A stretch of DNA of 64,000 nucleotides from CAWGHZ01 sp963775315 (GTDB lineage Bacteria; Pseudomonadota; Alphaproteobacteria; MPNO01; DASWLB01): assembly GCA_963775315.1 (NCBI GenBank), contig CAVZIN010000011.1, positions 124,001 to 188,000 of the forward strand, written 5' to 3'. This document shows, piece by piece, positions 49,561 through 58,310 of this stretch; the first letter of the stretch is position 1; each line of letters opens with the position of its first letter. The notes beneath the pieces are model-generated. The model searched no databases. It worked only from the letters and a program-made list of their open reading frames with translations, and was not told the origin of the DNA. The position numbers and the translations under genes were made by a program.

Positions 49561-50799
49561 ATGCTTTTGGTTAAGGCGCTTGAAGCGCTGATCAAAACCG
49601 GGGCGCTGTCGGTCATAGACGCCGGCGGCCGCCGCCATGAGATTTCGGGCACCGCCGACGGCCTGTCGGCGACCGTGCGGCTGCACGACCGCGCGCTGCA
49701 GCGCCGGCTGCTGTTCGACCCCTATCTCGGCGTCGGCGAGGCCTACATGGACGGGCGGCTGACGGTCGAGGAGGGCACGCTCGGCGACTTCCTCGAGATC
49801 CTGGCGATGAACGAGGAGGCGTCGGACGGTTTCGTGTTCCGGCTCAACGACTGGATCGGCCGCAGGCTGCGCTTTATCCAGCAACAGAACGCGGCGCGGC
49901 GGTCGCGGCGCAACGTCGCCCACCACTACGACCTGTCGGACACGCTGTACGACCTGTTCCTCGACCGCGACCGCCAGTATTCGTGCGCATATTTCGGGTC
50001 CGACGACGACACGCTGGAACAGGCGCAGGAGAACAAGAAGCGGCACATCGCCGCCAAGCTTCTGCTCGAGCCGGGCCAGAAGGTGCTCGACGTCGGATCG
50101 GGCTGGGGCGGGCTCGCCCTCTACCTCGCGCGCGCCGCCGACGTCGAAGTTACCGGCATCACGCTGTCGGTCGAGCAGCACAAGGTGTCGACCGAGCGCG
50201 CGCGCCAGGCCGGGCTCGCCGACCGGGTGCATTTCAAGCTCGCCGACTACCGCGAAGACCTCGGCCAATTCGACCGCATCGTCTCGGTCGGCATGTTCGA
50301 GCATGTCGGCGCGCGCTACTACCGCACCTACTTCCACAAGATGCGTGACATGCTGACCGACGAAGGAGTGTGCCTTGTGCACTCGATCGGCCGGATGGAG
50401 CCGCCGGGCAACACCAGCCCGTGGCTGCGCAAGTACATCTTCCCCGGCGGCTACACCCCGGCGCTGTCCGAGACGCTCGCCGCCGTCGAGCGCGAACGGC
50501 TCTACGTCTGCGACATCGAGATCCTGCGGCTGCACTACGCCAAGACGCTGTCGCACTGGCACGACCGCTTCCAGGCCAACCGCGACCGCATCCGCGATCT
50601 CTACGACGAGCGGTTCTGCCGAATGTGGGAGTTCTACCTGAAGGGCTGCGAAGTGGCCTTCAAACACTGGAACCAGATGGTGTTCCAGATGCAGATCGCC
50701 CGCCGGCAGGACGCGGTGCCGCTCAAGCGCGACTACATCACCGATTTCGACCGCGCCCGTCAGAAGCCCGGGGCGGCGCAGTCGGGCATGGCCGCCTGA
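49561..50799 (+). CDS. cfa: Cyclopropane-fatty-acyl-phospholipid synthase
   Basis: A 412-residue SAM-dependent enzyme starting at the ATG at 49561. The N-terminal ~110 residues form the lipid-interacting domain. The methyltransferase domain begins ARRSRRNVAHHYDLSDTLYDLFLD and has the SAM motif VLDVGSGWGGLALYLA, VGMFEHVGARYYRTYF and FPGGYTPALSE. It adds a methylene to unsaturated acyl chains of membrane phospholipids, typical of stationary-phase and acid stress. It is a single transcription unit. Confidence 0.92.
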   Translation: MLLVKALEALIKTGALSVIDAGGRRHEISGTADGLSATVRLHDRALQRRLLFDPYLGVGEAYMDGRLTVEEGTLGDFLEILAMNEEASDGFVFRLNDWIGRRLRFIQQQNAARRSRRNVAHHYDLSDTLYDLFLDRDRQYSCAYFGSDDDTLEQAQENKKRHIAAKLLLEPGQKVLDVGSGWGGLALYLARAADVEVTGITLSVEQHKVSTERARQAGLADRVHFKLADYREDLGQFDRIVSVGMFEHVGARYYRTYFHKMRDMLTDEGVCLVHSIGRMEPPGNTSPWLRKYIFPGGYTPALSETLAAVERERLYVCDIEILRLHYAKTLSHWHDRFQANRDRIRDLYDERFCRMWEFYLKGCEVAFKHWNQMVFQMQIARRQDAVPLKRDYITDFDRARQKPGAAQSGMAA

Positions 50800-50851
50800 C
50801 GCGCCCCGCACCGTCTCGCATCGCGGCGCAACCCCCGCTATGTTGCGGCCC

Positions 50852-51376
50852 ATGAACCAGGACAGCATGATCTTGGCGGCCGCGATCGGCGGCGCGATCT
50901 ATCTGATGTTCCGCCGCCGCAAGGGCGGCGGGCTGTTCGGGCTGTTCGGCGGCCGCGGACAGGGGCCCGCCAAGCCGAGCAGCCAGGTGGCGCGCACGCA
51001 GCGCCCGGCGGATGGCTCGATGCCGCGCCTCGGCACGCCGCGCACCGTGACCGGCGAACAACTTCGCCGGCTCGAGCGCCTCAACTTTCCGCGCGACAAG
51101 AACTGGAGCGTGGAGGAAGCCGACCTGATCCTCGACTCGGTCGCCTATCTGCGCGCCGTCTGCGCTGAGGCGATCGGCCGGCCCGAGCCGCCGCTTCCGG
51201 TGCAGAACGCGCTGCTCCGCACGATCCTCACCGATCAGGATTTGCGCGACTACGTCCGCGCCTGGGGCGAGCGGCGCCGCGCGGCCGGCGAAGCGGACGA
51301 AGAGCTCGTCCTCGCGCACAACAACCAGTTCGAGCGCGTCGCCGCCGCCGCGCGGGAACTCGCCGAGCGGAGCTAA
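50852..51376 (+). CDS. Hypothetical membrane-anchored protein
   Basis: A 174-residue protein I do not recognise. It has a short N-terminal hydrophobic segment (MILAAAIGGAIYLMF), a basic Arg/Lys/Gly-rich stretch, a linker, and a helical domain from about residue 75 with LDSVAYLRAVCAEAIG and RDYVRAWGERRR. An upstream ATG at 50840 could add four residues. It lies between cfa and a ThDP enzyme on the other strand. Codon use suits the neighbourhood. Confidence 0.6.
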   Translation: MNQDSMILAAAIGGAIYLMFRRRKGGGLFGLFGGRGQGPAKPSSQVARTQRPADGSMPRLGTPRTVTGEQLRRLERLNFPRDKNWSVEEADLILDSVAYLRAVCAEAIGRPEPPLPVQNALLRTILTDQDLRDYVRAWGERRRAAGEADEELVLAHNNQFERVAAAARELAERS

Positions 51377-51406
51377 GCGCTCTCCGATCAGACGGTTTCA
51401 GCCCGC

Positions 51407-53044
51407 TCAGCCCGCCGTCGGGCGCACCTTCGGCATGTGCCAGAATCCCCACGGGCTCGGGAACTGGCCGACCGGCACCTCGATCAGCGTCGGGCCGGCG
51501 GTCTCGAACGATTCCGCCACCGCGCGGCCGACCTCGGCGGCGTTCGTCGCGCGCCGCGCATTCCAGCCGAAGCTCTCGGCCAGCTTCACGAAGTCGGGGT
51601 TCCGGAAGTCGACCGCGATCTCCTTGCCGCCCAGCACCTCGATCTGGGTGCGGCGCACGTTGCCGAAATGGCCGTCATTGAACAGCACGATGGTGATGTC
51701 GATGCCGTGGCGCATGGCGGTCGACATTTCCGGCACGTTGTACATGAAACCGCCGTCGCCGGCGATCGCCAGCACCTTCTTGTCCGGGTTCGCGACCTTG
51801 ACGCCGAGCGCGGTCGCCGAGCCGTACCCGAGCGTCCCCTGGTAGCCGGTGTGGATGAAGTGGCGCGGCAAATAGGTCGGGAACATGAAGCGCGAGACGT
51901 ACCCGACCTGGGTCAGCTCCTCGACGAAGAAACCATCGTCGGGCAGCGCGTCGCGCATGGCGCGGATGTAGCTCATCTGCGGCGCAACCTTGTCATCGAA
52001 CCGGCGCACCATTTCGGCCTTGAGCGCGACGCGCTCGTCCTTGCGCGACGGGCGCTTGCGGTTCCTGGCGGGGACGGCGGCGATCAGCGCGGCGAGCCCT
52101 TCGCGCGCGTCGGCCACCAGCGACACGGTCGGGCGCTGCACCCGCGTCGCCTCCACCGGGTCGATGTCGAGCCGGATGACGGCGAGCTTATCGTCGGTGC
52201 CCCAGCCGGGCACCATCGGCTCGAACCGCGTGCCGACGGCGAGCGCCACGTCGATGTCCGGCCAGAGCGCGTGGCCGCCCTGCATCGGCAGCACCCAGTC
52301 CAGCCGGTCGGAGACGGCGCCGAGCGCGCCGCGCGAGGGCACGATCGGCGCCTCGAGGAGCCGGGCGAGCTCCAGGAGCTCCGCCCCCGCCTCGGCCGCG
52401 CCGCCTCCGGCGAAGATCACGGGGTTCCGGGCATTGCCCAGCAGCTCCGCCGCGCGCGCCACCTCGTCGGGATCGGGCACCGGTCCGGGGCGTCCCGCGA
52501 CCGGCGCGGCGGGGGCGAGCTCGGCCCGCTTCGGCAGCACGTCGAGCGGCACCTCGATCGCCGCCGGACGCGGCCGGCCCGTCTGCATCTGGCGGAACGC
52601 CTCCTCCATCAAGGGCGGGATCTCGACAGGGTGATTGGCGCGCGTCGCCCACTTGGTCAGGCTCTGTAGGATGCCGAGCTGGTTGTCGATCTCGTGCAGG
52701 TAGCCGATGCCGCGCCCGATGAAGGGCGAGGGAATCTGGCCGGTCAGGCACAGCACCTTCTGGCTGCAGGCGAAGGCGGTGGCGAGGCCCGCGCCCGCGT
52801 TCAAGAGGCCCGGCCCCGGCACGACGGCGAACACGCCGACCTTGCCAGTCGACTGGGCGTAGCCGAACGCCATGTAGGCGGCGCCCTGCTCGTGACGGGT
52901 GTGGACCATGCGGACGGCGTTGCGCTCGTCGTGGAACGCGGCGAACAGATGGTCGAGCTGCATGCCGGGCAGGCCGAACACCGTGTCGATGCCTTGGGCG
53001 ACCAGCGACTTCACCACCGCCTGCCCGCCCGTCAACCGCGCCAT
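51407..53044 (-). CDS. ThDP-dependent enzyme (acetolactate-synthase/benzoylformate-decarboxylase-like)
   Basis: A 545-residue protein with the three-domain ThDP fold. The N-terminal PYR domain has the conserved E52 in HTRHEQGAAYMAFGYA, the middle domain a Rossmann-like FAGGGAAEAGAELLEL, and the C-terminal PP domain the Mg-ThDP motif at G429-D430-G431 with the Asn/Asp in LFNDGHFGN. It carboligates or decarboxylates 2-oxo acids. There is no small subunit gene (ilvH) nearby, so it is probably a catabolic decarboxylase or oxalyl-type enzyme rather than biosynthetic AHAS. Confidence 0.82.
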   Translation of the reverse strand: MARLTGGQAVVKSLVAQGIDTVFGLPGMQLDHLFAAFHDERNAVRMVHTRHEQGAAYMAFGYAQSTGKVGVFAVVPGPGLLNAGAGLATAFACSQKVLCLTGQIPSPFIGRGIGYLHEIDNQLGILQSLTKWATRANHPVEIPPLMEEAFRQMQTGRPRPAAIEVPLDVLPKRAELAPAAPVAGRPGPVPDPDEVARAAELLGNARNPVIFAGGGAAEAGAELLELARLLEAPIVPSRGALGAVSDRLDWVLPMQGGHALWPDIDVALAVGTRFEPMVPGWGTDDKLAVIRLDIDPVEATRVQRPTVSLVADAREGLAALIAAVPARNRKRPSRKDERVALKAEMVRRFDDKVAPQMSYIRAMRDALPDDGFFVEELTQVGYVSRFMFPTYLPRHFIHTGYQGTLGYGSATALGVKVANPDKKVLAIAGDGGFMYNVPEMSTAMRHGIDITIVLFNDGHFGNVRRTQIEVLGGKEIAVDFRNPDFVKLAESFGWNARRATNAAEVGRAVAESFETAGPTLIEVPVGQFPSPWGFWHMPKVRPTAG

Positions 53045-53153
53045 CGCTCCCTCCTGGTCGCCTGCTTCAATAGGGGCGCACGATACAGGAAAACGCGCGC
53101 GTCTTGCCCGGCTTCGTGCCGCGCGGCGGCGGAGAAGCGTGGCGCGGAAGGCG

Positions 53154-54251
53154 TCAGTTGACGCGGGGTAGGACGAAGACCTGGCCGGGATAGATCAGGT
53201 TGGGGTCGCGGATCTGCTCGCGGTTCGCGGCGAAGATCTCGGTGTAGCGCGTTCCCTGCCCGTAGGTATGGCGGGCGATGCGCCACAGGCTGTTGCCGGG
53301 CTGCACCAGTGCGACCGTGCCCGGCGGCATGTCCTCTGGAATGCCGGCGCGGGTGAACGGCGTTTCGATGCGCGCGACCACCTTGCCACTAGGCCCGACC
53401 TCGTCGAGCCGCAGCTTGTAGGTGCCGGGCGAGAGCTTTTCGCCGGGGGCGAGGGTCCAGTGACCGTCGGCGCCGGCCTTGGCGCTGCCGGCGTGGCCAT
53501 TGTCGAGGTAGGCCTCGACATGGCTGCCGGCGGGCGCGCTGCCCGACAGCGCCACCTTGCCCTCCTTGCCGTAATCGACCGTCTGCAGCGACAGCGTGTC
53601 GGAGTGCAGCCCGTCGGGGGGCGCTTTGCCGGCGGCATGCCCGGCCGTGGGCCCGGCCGTGGGAGCGACGGAAGGACCCTGCAGCAGCCGCGCGGCGCCC
53701 CCGCCCTTCGGCACCTCGACCGCGATCGGGCCGGCGGCATTCGCCTCGCGCGAGGCGAGCTCCGGCCCCTTCGCGCTCGGCTTGGGCACGATCAGCACCA
53801 CGGTTGACTGGGCGAGGACGACCTTGCCGTCCGCGCCCTTGGCCTCGATCGACAGCTCCGCCGTGCCGGGCGCCAAGGGTTTCTGCGGTACCAGCACCCA
53901 TTCGCCGCGCCCGTCGGCCTTGGCATGGCCGATTTCGTTCTCGCCGACCTTGACCGTGACCTCGGCATTGGGGGCGGCGCGACCCGCGATCACCGCATCG
54001 CCCTGGCGGTTCACCCGCACCACGTCGAACGAGGGGCGGATCGGCCGCTCGCCCAGTGCCGGCACGGGCGTGTCGTCGCCGGGGGCGGCGGGCTTGGCCG
54101 CCGGGGCCGCAGCGCCGGACGCGGCCGGGGCATTCGCGGCCGTCTGCTGGGTCGGGGAGCCGCCCGGACCGACGTCGATCACATAGTTCAGCACGATCGC
54201 CGCCACCAGGATGACCACGCCGACGGCGCCGATGATAAGGGAACGTTTCAC
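53154..54251 (-). CDS. LysM-domain envelope protein with Ig-like repeats
   Basis: A 365-residue protein with an N-terminal membrane anchor (SLIIGAVGVVILVAAIVLNYVI), a Pro/Ala-rich linker, two Ig-like/carbohydrate-binding-like modules (DVVRVNRQGDAVIAGRAAPNAEVTV; VALSGSAPAGSHVEAYLDNG) and a C-terminal LysM domain (VQPGNSLWRIARHTYG ... LIYPGQVFVLP). LysM binds peptidoglycan, so it probably bridges the inner membrane and wall. This composition is common in alphaproteobacteria with no assigned function. Confidence 0.82.
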   Translation of the reverse strand: MKRSLIIGAVGVVILVAAIVLNYVIDVGPGGSPTQQTAANAPAASGAAAPAAKPAAPGDDTPVPALGERPIRPSFDVVRVNRQGDAVIAGRAAPNAEVTVKVGENEIGHAKADGRGEWVLVPQKPLAPGTAELSIEAKGADGKVVLAQSTVVLIVPKPSAKGPELASREANAAGPIAVEVPKGGGAARLLQGPSVAPTAGPTAGHAAGKAPPDGLHSDTLSLQTVDYGKEGKVALSGSAPAGSHVEAYLDNGHAGSAKAGADGHWTLAPGEKLSPGTYKLRLDEVGPSGKVVARIETPFTRAGIPEDMPPGTVALVQPGNSLWRIARHTYGQGTRYTEIFAANREQIRDPNLIYPGQVFVLPRVN

Positions 54252-54488
54252 GTTCTCTGGCCTGCTCCGCGCGGGCGCCGTGGTCCCGGCCGATCCGCCG
54301 GCGTCACGTCCCGCGCCCTCAAACGATAGCCTGGGCGGGTATCGAGGTCCGGCCCGGTTCGCGCCAGCCCGATCCTGCCCTGGGAGCTCGATTCGCCCAG
54401 GGTAGTATAGTGCCGGACGGGGCGCAAGGCATGCATCGACCAGCCACCCGGCGCAACCCTCTGAAACTCTGGCCGATCAAGGGGTTCG

Positions 54489-55409
54489 TCAGTCTCCGTC
54501 GCTGTCGTGCCCGGCCGGCTTGTTGCGAATCGGCGGCAGCGACTTGATGTAGACAGCGATCGCCTTGCGGTCGGCATCGCTCAGCTTGCTCGTCGACTTG
54601 TCGACCACCTCGGCCATCAGCGAGCCGGCGGCGTCGCCCGAGGGCGTCATCCCAGCCGACAGGTAGAGCTCGATGTCCGCCTCGGACCAGTCGCCGATGC
54701 CGGTCGCCTTGTCCGGCGTGATGTTGGGCATGTGCGTTCCGTCCGGCCCGTTGGCGTTGCCCGCCATCCACATGTCGCGGTCGAGCCCGCCGAGCGCGTT
54801 GCGCGGCGTGTGGCATTCGCCGCAATGTACCAGCGCCTCCGCCAGATAGGCGCCGCGGTTCCACTCGGCGCTCCGCGACGTGTTGGGGTGGAACGGGCCC
54901 GGCGAGAAGTTCAGCCAGCGCCAGAAGACCTGCAGGAAGCGCCAGCCGAACGGGAAATCCACCTGCTGCGGATGGCTTGCCCGGTCGGACGGCGGCACCG
55001 TGCGCAGATAGGCCCAGAGGTCGGCGAGGTCGGAATCGGTGATGCCGGTGAAGGCGGTGTAGGGGAATACCGGGAAGTAGTAGTGGCCCCCCGGCGAGAT
55101 CCCGCGCCGCATCGCCTTGTGGAAGTCTGCCTCGGCCCAACTGCCGATGCCGTGCGTGCGGTCGGGCGTGATGTTGGGCGGATAGAACGTTCCGAAGGGC
55201 GTGGTGATCTTGGCGCCGCCGCTAAGCAGCGGCCCCTTTTTCGCCGTGTCGGTGTGGCAGTCTTCGCAGCCGCCGGCGTGGAACAGATATTCGCCGTGCT
55301 TCGCGTCGGGCCCGTCCGCGCGCGCGGACGGGCCGGCCAGCAGCACCAACCCGGCGAGGGCCGCTGCCGCCACCACGGCGGCCCGGTCATTGCGCGCGAA
55401 GCGAAGCAA
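54489..55409 (-). CDS. Diheme cytochrome c
   Basis: A 306-residue exported protein with two haem c sites: C48-x-x-C51-H52 (GCEDCHTD) and C196-x-x-C199-H200 (HCGECHTP), each followed by MPNITPDK-like axial-ligand loops. It resembles the cytochrome subunits of membrane alcohol/aldehyde dehydrogenases without the third haem. The start is TTG at 55409 with an AAGGGGG ribosome binding site; the first eight codons (MLRFARND) lie inside a dispersed palindromic repeat. A GTG at 55376 is an alternative but would weaken the signal peptide. Confidence 0.82.
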   Translation of the reverse strand: MLRFARNDRAAVVAAAALAGLVLLAGPSARADGPDAKHGEYLFHAGGCEDCHTDTAKKGPLLSGGAKITTPFGTFYPPNITPDRTHGIGSWAEADFHKAMRRGISPGGHYYFPVFPYTAFTGITDSDLADLWAYLRTVPPSDRASHPQQVDFPFGWRFLQVFWRWLNFSPGPFHPNTSRSAEWNRGAYLAEALVHCGECHTPRNALGGLDRDMWMAGNANGPDGTHMPNITPDKATGIGDWSEADIELYLSAGMTPSGDAAGSLMAEVVDKSTSKLSDADRKAIAVYIKSLPPIRNKPAGHDSDGD

Positions 55410-55466
55410 TCCAGCCCCCTTTCGTCAGACGGCCAGATTGCTTCGTCGCTCCGCTCGTCGCAATGA
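55387..55466. repeat. 80-bp palindromic dispersed repeat
   Basis: Outer arms TCATTGCG (55387-55394) and CGCAATGA (55459-55466) enclose related GAAGCAATCC and GATTGCTTCG arms. The GCAAT-centred pattern is that of a common dispersed repeat in alphaproteobacterial genomes. Its left part encodes the N-terminus of the diheme cytochrome. Confidence 0.7.
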
Positions 55467-55495
55467 CGATTCGGCGAAACGCTGGACCAGGGCGC

Positions 55496-55981
55496 CTACT
55501 TGCCCATCTTCTCGCGGAACTGGCCGTGGCAGGCGCCGCAGGCCTGCCGGCCCATATCGCCGAACGCAACCTGGATCTTCTGCTTGTCGCCCGCCTTGGC
55601 GGCCGCTTCCAGCGCCATCGCTTTCTCTTCCAGCGTGTGCGCGTCGGCCTTGAACTTGGCCATGTCGGTCCAGATCACCGGCTTGGCGTGTGTCTTGCCC
55701 GGGAGGTCCTTCGAGCTGGTGCCCGCCGGAAACAGCTCCGGGATCTCCTTGGCGTTGGAGGCGATCTGCGCGGCGGCCTTCGCCACGTCCTCGGCCGAGC
55801 CCTGGCCCTTGAGGTATTCGGCGACGGTCTTGGCGTCCTTGCCGTTGTTCTTCATCAGCGCCTGGCGCTTCTCGACGGCGGACATGTCCGCGGCGGTCGC
55901 GGGCGACACGGCGGCCCAACTGCCCGCCATCAGCGCAACGAACCCCGCCGCCGCCAGCACGTGGCGCATTTCGAACCTCAT
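55496..55981 (-). CDS. Class II cytochrome c (c'/c556-like)
   Basis: A 161-residue periplasmic protein with a signal peptide ending near residue 31 (PATAA), a four-helix-bundle pattern (VEKRQALMKNNGKDAKTVAEY...) and a single C-terminal haem site C148-x-x-C151-H152 (QACGACHGQFREK). The methionine near residue 43 is a candidate sixth ligand as in c556. It is immediately upstream of the diheme cytochrome on the same strand, so they may share an electron route. Confidence 0.88.
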   Translation of the reverse strand: MRFEMRHVLAAAGFVALMAGSWAAVSPATAADMSAVEKRQALMKNNGKDAKTVAEYLKGQGSAEDVAKAAAQIASNAKEIPELFPAGTSSKDLPGKTHAKPVIWTDMAKFKADAHTLEEKAMALEAAAKAGDKQKIQVAFGDMGRQACGACHGQFREKMGK

Positions 55982-56126
55982 TCTCGCCTCCCTCGTCGTT
56001 CAACCGCGCCGACATGGCGCTATCGACCATAATACACGCGGCCTGCCCGATCTATTCCGCCGTTTCCGGCCGCCTCGCGGCGCGGCGACGTTTCGCCTAT
56101 CCTGCGCGCGGCGAAGGGGGAGCGTG

Positions 56127-56711
56127 ATGAGCGGGATCGCGTCGGTTTGCGTCTATTGCGGGGCTTCGGGCGGGGTCGAGGGCCGCTTCCTCGAGGCGGC
56201 GCGCGCGATGGGCGCGGGCGCGGCGGCCCGCGGGCTGCGCCTGGTGTTCGGCGGCGGGCATGTCGGGCTGATGGGGCAGATGGCGGACGCGGCGCTCGCG
56301 GCCGGCGGCGAGGTGCACGGCGTCATTCCCGAGGCGCTGGAGGCGCGCGAGCTTGGCCATCGCGGCCTCACCGCGCTTCACGTCGTCGGCTCGATGCACG
56401 AGCGCAAGCAGAAGATGTTCGAACTGTCCGACGCCTTCGTCGCCCTGCCGGGTGGTATCGGCACGCTGGACGAGACGATCGAGGTGCTGACCTGGAAGCA
56501 GCTCGGCTTCCATGACAAGCCGGTCGTGCTGCTCGATCTGGAGGGATACTGGGCGCCGTTCCTTGCCCTGATGGATCACGTGATCGCCAACGGCTTCGCC
56601 CCGTCGGCGACCAGCCGGCTTTATGTCGCCGTGCGCACAATGGAGGCGGTTTTCGACACGCTGGCGCGGGCGCCGGCCCCTCGGCTCCACCCGGATTCCC
56701 TCCGCCTCTGA
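56127..56711 (+). CDS. LOG-family nucleotide phosphoribohydrolase
   Basis: A 194-residue Rossmann-type protein. The two LOG signatures are GGGHVGLMG and PGGIGTLDE (PGGxGTxxE), with SMHERKQKMFELSDAFVAL between them. LOG enzymes split nucleoside 5'-monophosphates, including cytokinin ribotides, to base and ribose phosphate, and were formerly labelled lysine decarboxylases. A GTG directly before the ATG is possible. It is a single gene before icd. Confidence 0.87.
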   Translation: MSGIASVCVYCGASGGVEGRFLEAARAMGAGAAARGLRLVFGGGHVGLMGQMADAALAAGGEVHGVIPEALEARELGHRGLTALHVVGSMHERKQKMFELSDAFVALPGGIGTLDETIEVLTWKQLGFHDKPVVLLDLEGYWAPFLALMDHVIANGFAPSATSRLYVAVRTMEAVFDTLARAPAPRLHPDSLRL

Positions 56712-56828
56712 GGCCCTCGCCGGGCCCCCGGACGGTTGCGTTCGGGCCGCGCGGTGATATTGTGCGGCGCCTTCAATTACCCAGAAACGCGGGGCCGGGG
56801 TGCGCCGGCCGGATAAAGGGAACGACGC

Positions 56829-58043
56829 ATGCCCAAGATCAAGGTCAAGACCCCGGTCATCGAGCTCGACGGCGACGAGATGACCCGGATCATCTGGCAA
56901 TTCATCAAGGATCGCCTGATCCTTCCCTATCTCGACGTCGAGCTGAAATACTTCGATCTCGGCATGGAAAAGCGCGACGAGACCGACGACAGGATCACGG
57001 TCGACGCCGCCAACGCGATCAAGCAGTACGGCGTCGGCGTGAAGTGCGCGACCATCACCCCCGACGAGGCGCGCGTCGAGGAGTTCAAGCTGAAGCGGAT
57101 GTACCCGTCGCCCAACGGCACGATCCGCAACATCCTGGGCGGCACCATCTTCCGCGAGCCGATCGTCATCAAGAATATCCCGCGCCTGGTGCCCGGCTGG
57201 ACCCAGTCCTACGTGATCGGCCGCCACGCCTATGGCGACCAGTACAAGGCCCAGGACATGATCATCCCGGGCAAGGGCAAGCTCACCATGCGGTTCGAGC
57301 CGGAAGGCGGCGGACCGGTGCAGGAGGTGGTGGTCCACCAGTTCGACGGGCCGGGCGTCGCGCTCGGCATGCACAATCTGGACGAGTCGGTGCGCGGCTT
57401 CGCGCGCGCCTGCATGAATTACGGGCTCGACCGCGGCTGGCCAGTGTATCTGTCCACCAAGAACACGATCCTCAAGAAGTATGACGGGCGCTTCAAGGAC
57501 CTGTTCCAGGAAGTGTTCGACAAGGAGTTCGCCGACAAGTTCAAGGCGAAGAAGATCACCTACGAGCACCGGCTGATCGACGACATGGTGGCCCAGGTCC
57601 TCAAGTGGTCCGGCGGCTATGTCTGGGCGTGCAAGAACTATGACGGCGACGTCCAGTCGGATACGGCGGCCCAGGGCTTCGGCTCTCTCGGGTTGATGAC
57701 CTCGGTCCTGATGACGCCGGACGGCAAGACGATCGAGGCCGAGGCGGCGCACGGCACCGTCACGCGCCATTACCGCCAGCACCAGCAGGGGCAGGAGACC
57801 TCGACCAACCCGATCGCCTCGATCTTCGCCTGGACGCGCGGGCTTTATTTCCGCGGCAAGTTCGACGACACGCCCGATGTGGTGCGCTTCGCCGAGACGT
57901 TGGAAAAGGTCTGCATCGAGGCGGTCGAGCAGGGCGAGATGACCAAGGATCTCGCGCTTCTCATCGGGCCGAGCCAGAAGTGGCAGAACACGCGCCAGTT
58001 CCTCGACTCGCTGGACGGCCGCCTGAAGCGCGCCATGGGGTAA
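56829..58043 (+). CDS. icd: NADP-dependent isocitrate dehydrogenase
   Basis: A 404-residue dimeric IDH of the type shared by alphaproteobacteria and eukaryotes. It has PVIELDGDEMTRIIWQFIKD, SPNGTIRNILGGTIFREPI, KWSGGYVWACKNYDGDVQSD and the nucleotide-site EAAHGTVTRHYRQHQQGQ. It converts isocitrate to 2-oxoglutarate and CO2 with NADPH. An AAAGGG ribosome binding site precedes the ATG. It is monocistronic. Confidence 0.96.
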   Translation: MPKIKVKTPVIELDGDEMTRIIWQFIKDRLILPYLDVELKYFDLGMEKRDETDDRITVDAANAIKQYGVGVKCATITPDEARVEEFKLKRMYPSPNGTIRNILGGTIFREPIVIKNIPRLVPGWTQSYVIGRHAYGDQYKAQDMIIPGKGKLTMRFEPEGGGPVQEVVVHQFDGPGVALGMHNLDESVRGFARACMNYGLDRGWPVYLSTKNTILKKYDGRFKDLFQEVFDKEFADKFKAKKITYEHRLIDDMVAQVLKWSGGYVWACKNYDGDVQSDTAAQGFGSLGLMTSVLMTPDGKTIEAEAAHGTVTRHYRQHQQGQETSTNPIASIFAWTRGLYFRGKFDDTPDVVRFAETLEKVCIEAVEQGEMTKDLALLIGPSQKWQNTRQFLDSLDGRLKRAMG

Positions 58044-58052
58044 CGCCCGATT

Positions 58053-58175
58053 GTCACCCCGGGCGCGGCGCAGCGCGCAGCGGTGCGCCGCGGACCCGGG
58101 GTCCATGGAGCAACGTTCGTGCCAGCCAATACGGGTCCCGGCCCTCGCCGCCAATGGCGGCTCGGCCGGGATGAC
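58053..58175. repeat. Palindromic intergenic repeat after icd
   Basis: The segment runs from GTCACCCCGGG to GCCGGGATGAC and contains a perfect GCCGCCAATGGCGGC stem and GC-rich imperfect stems. It is of the GTCA(T/C)CCC-type dispersed repeat family common in alphaproteobacteria; the shorter repeat near 7241 seems related. Confidence 0.6.
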
Positions 58176-58310
58176 TTCCGGGGCAACGATTCCACCACTG
58201 ATCATTGTGCGGCGCGCCCCTCGGGGACGCTCGACCGCGGCCGACCGATCGGCTAACCTCCGGCCCAATTCGGAACCGTTCGCAATCCATCTTCGATAGG
58301 GAGAGACGCA

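Noticed and set aside
51407..53044. Biosynthetic acetolactate synthase (ilvB)
   Set aside because: No ilvH or ilvC nearby, and the family pattern is too general to name the substrate.
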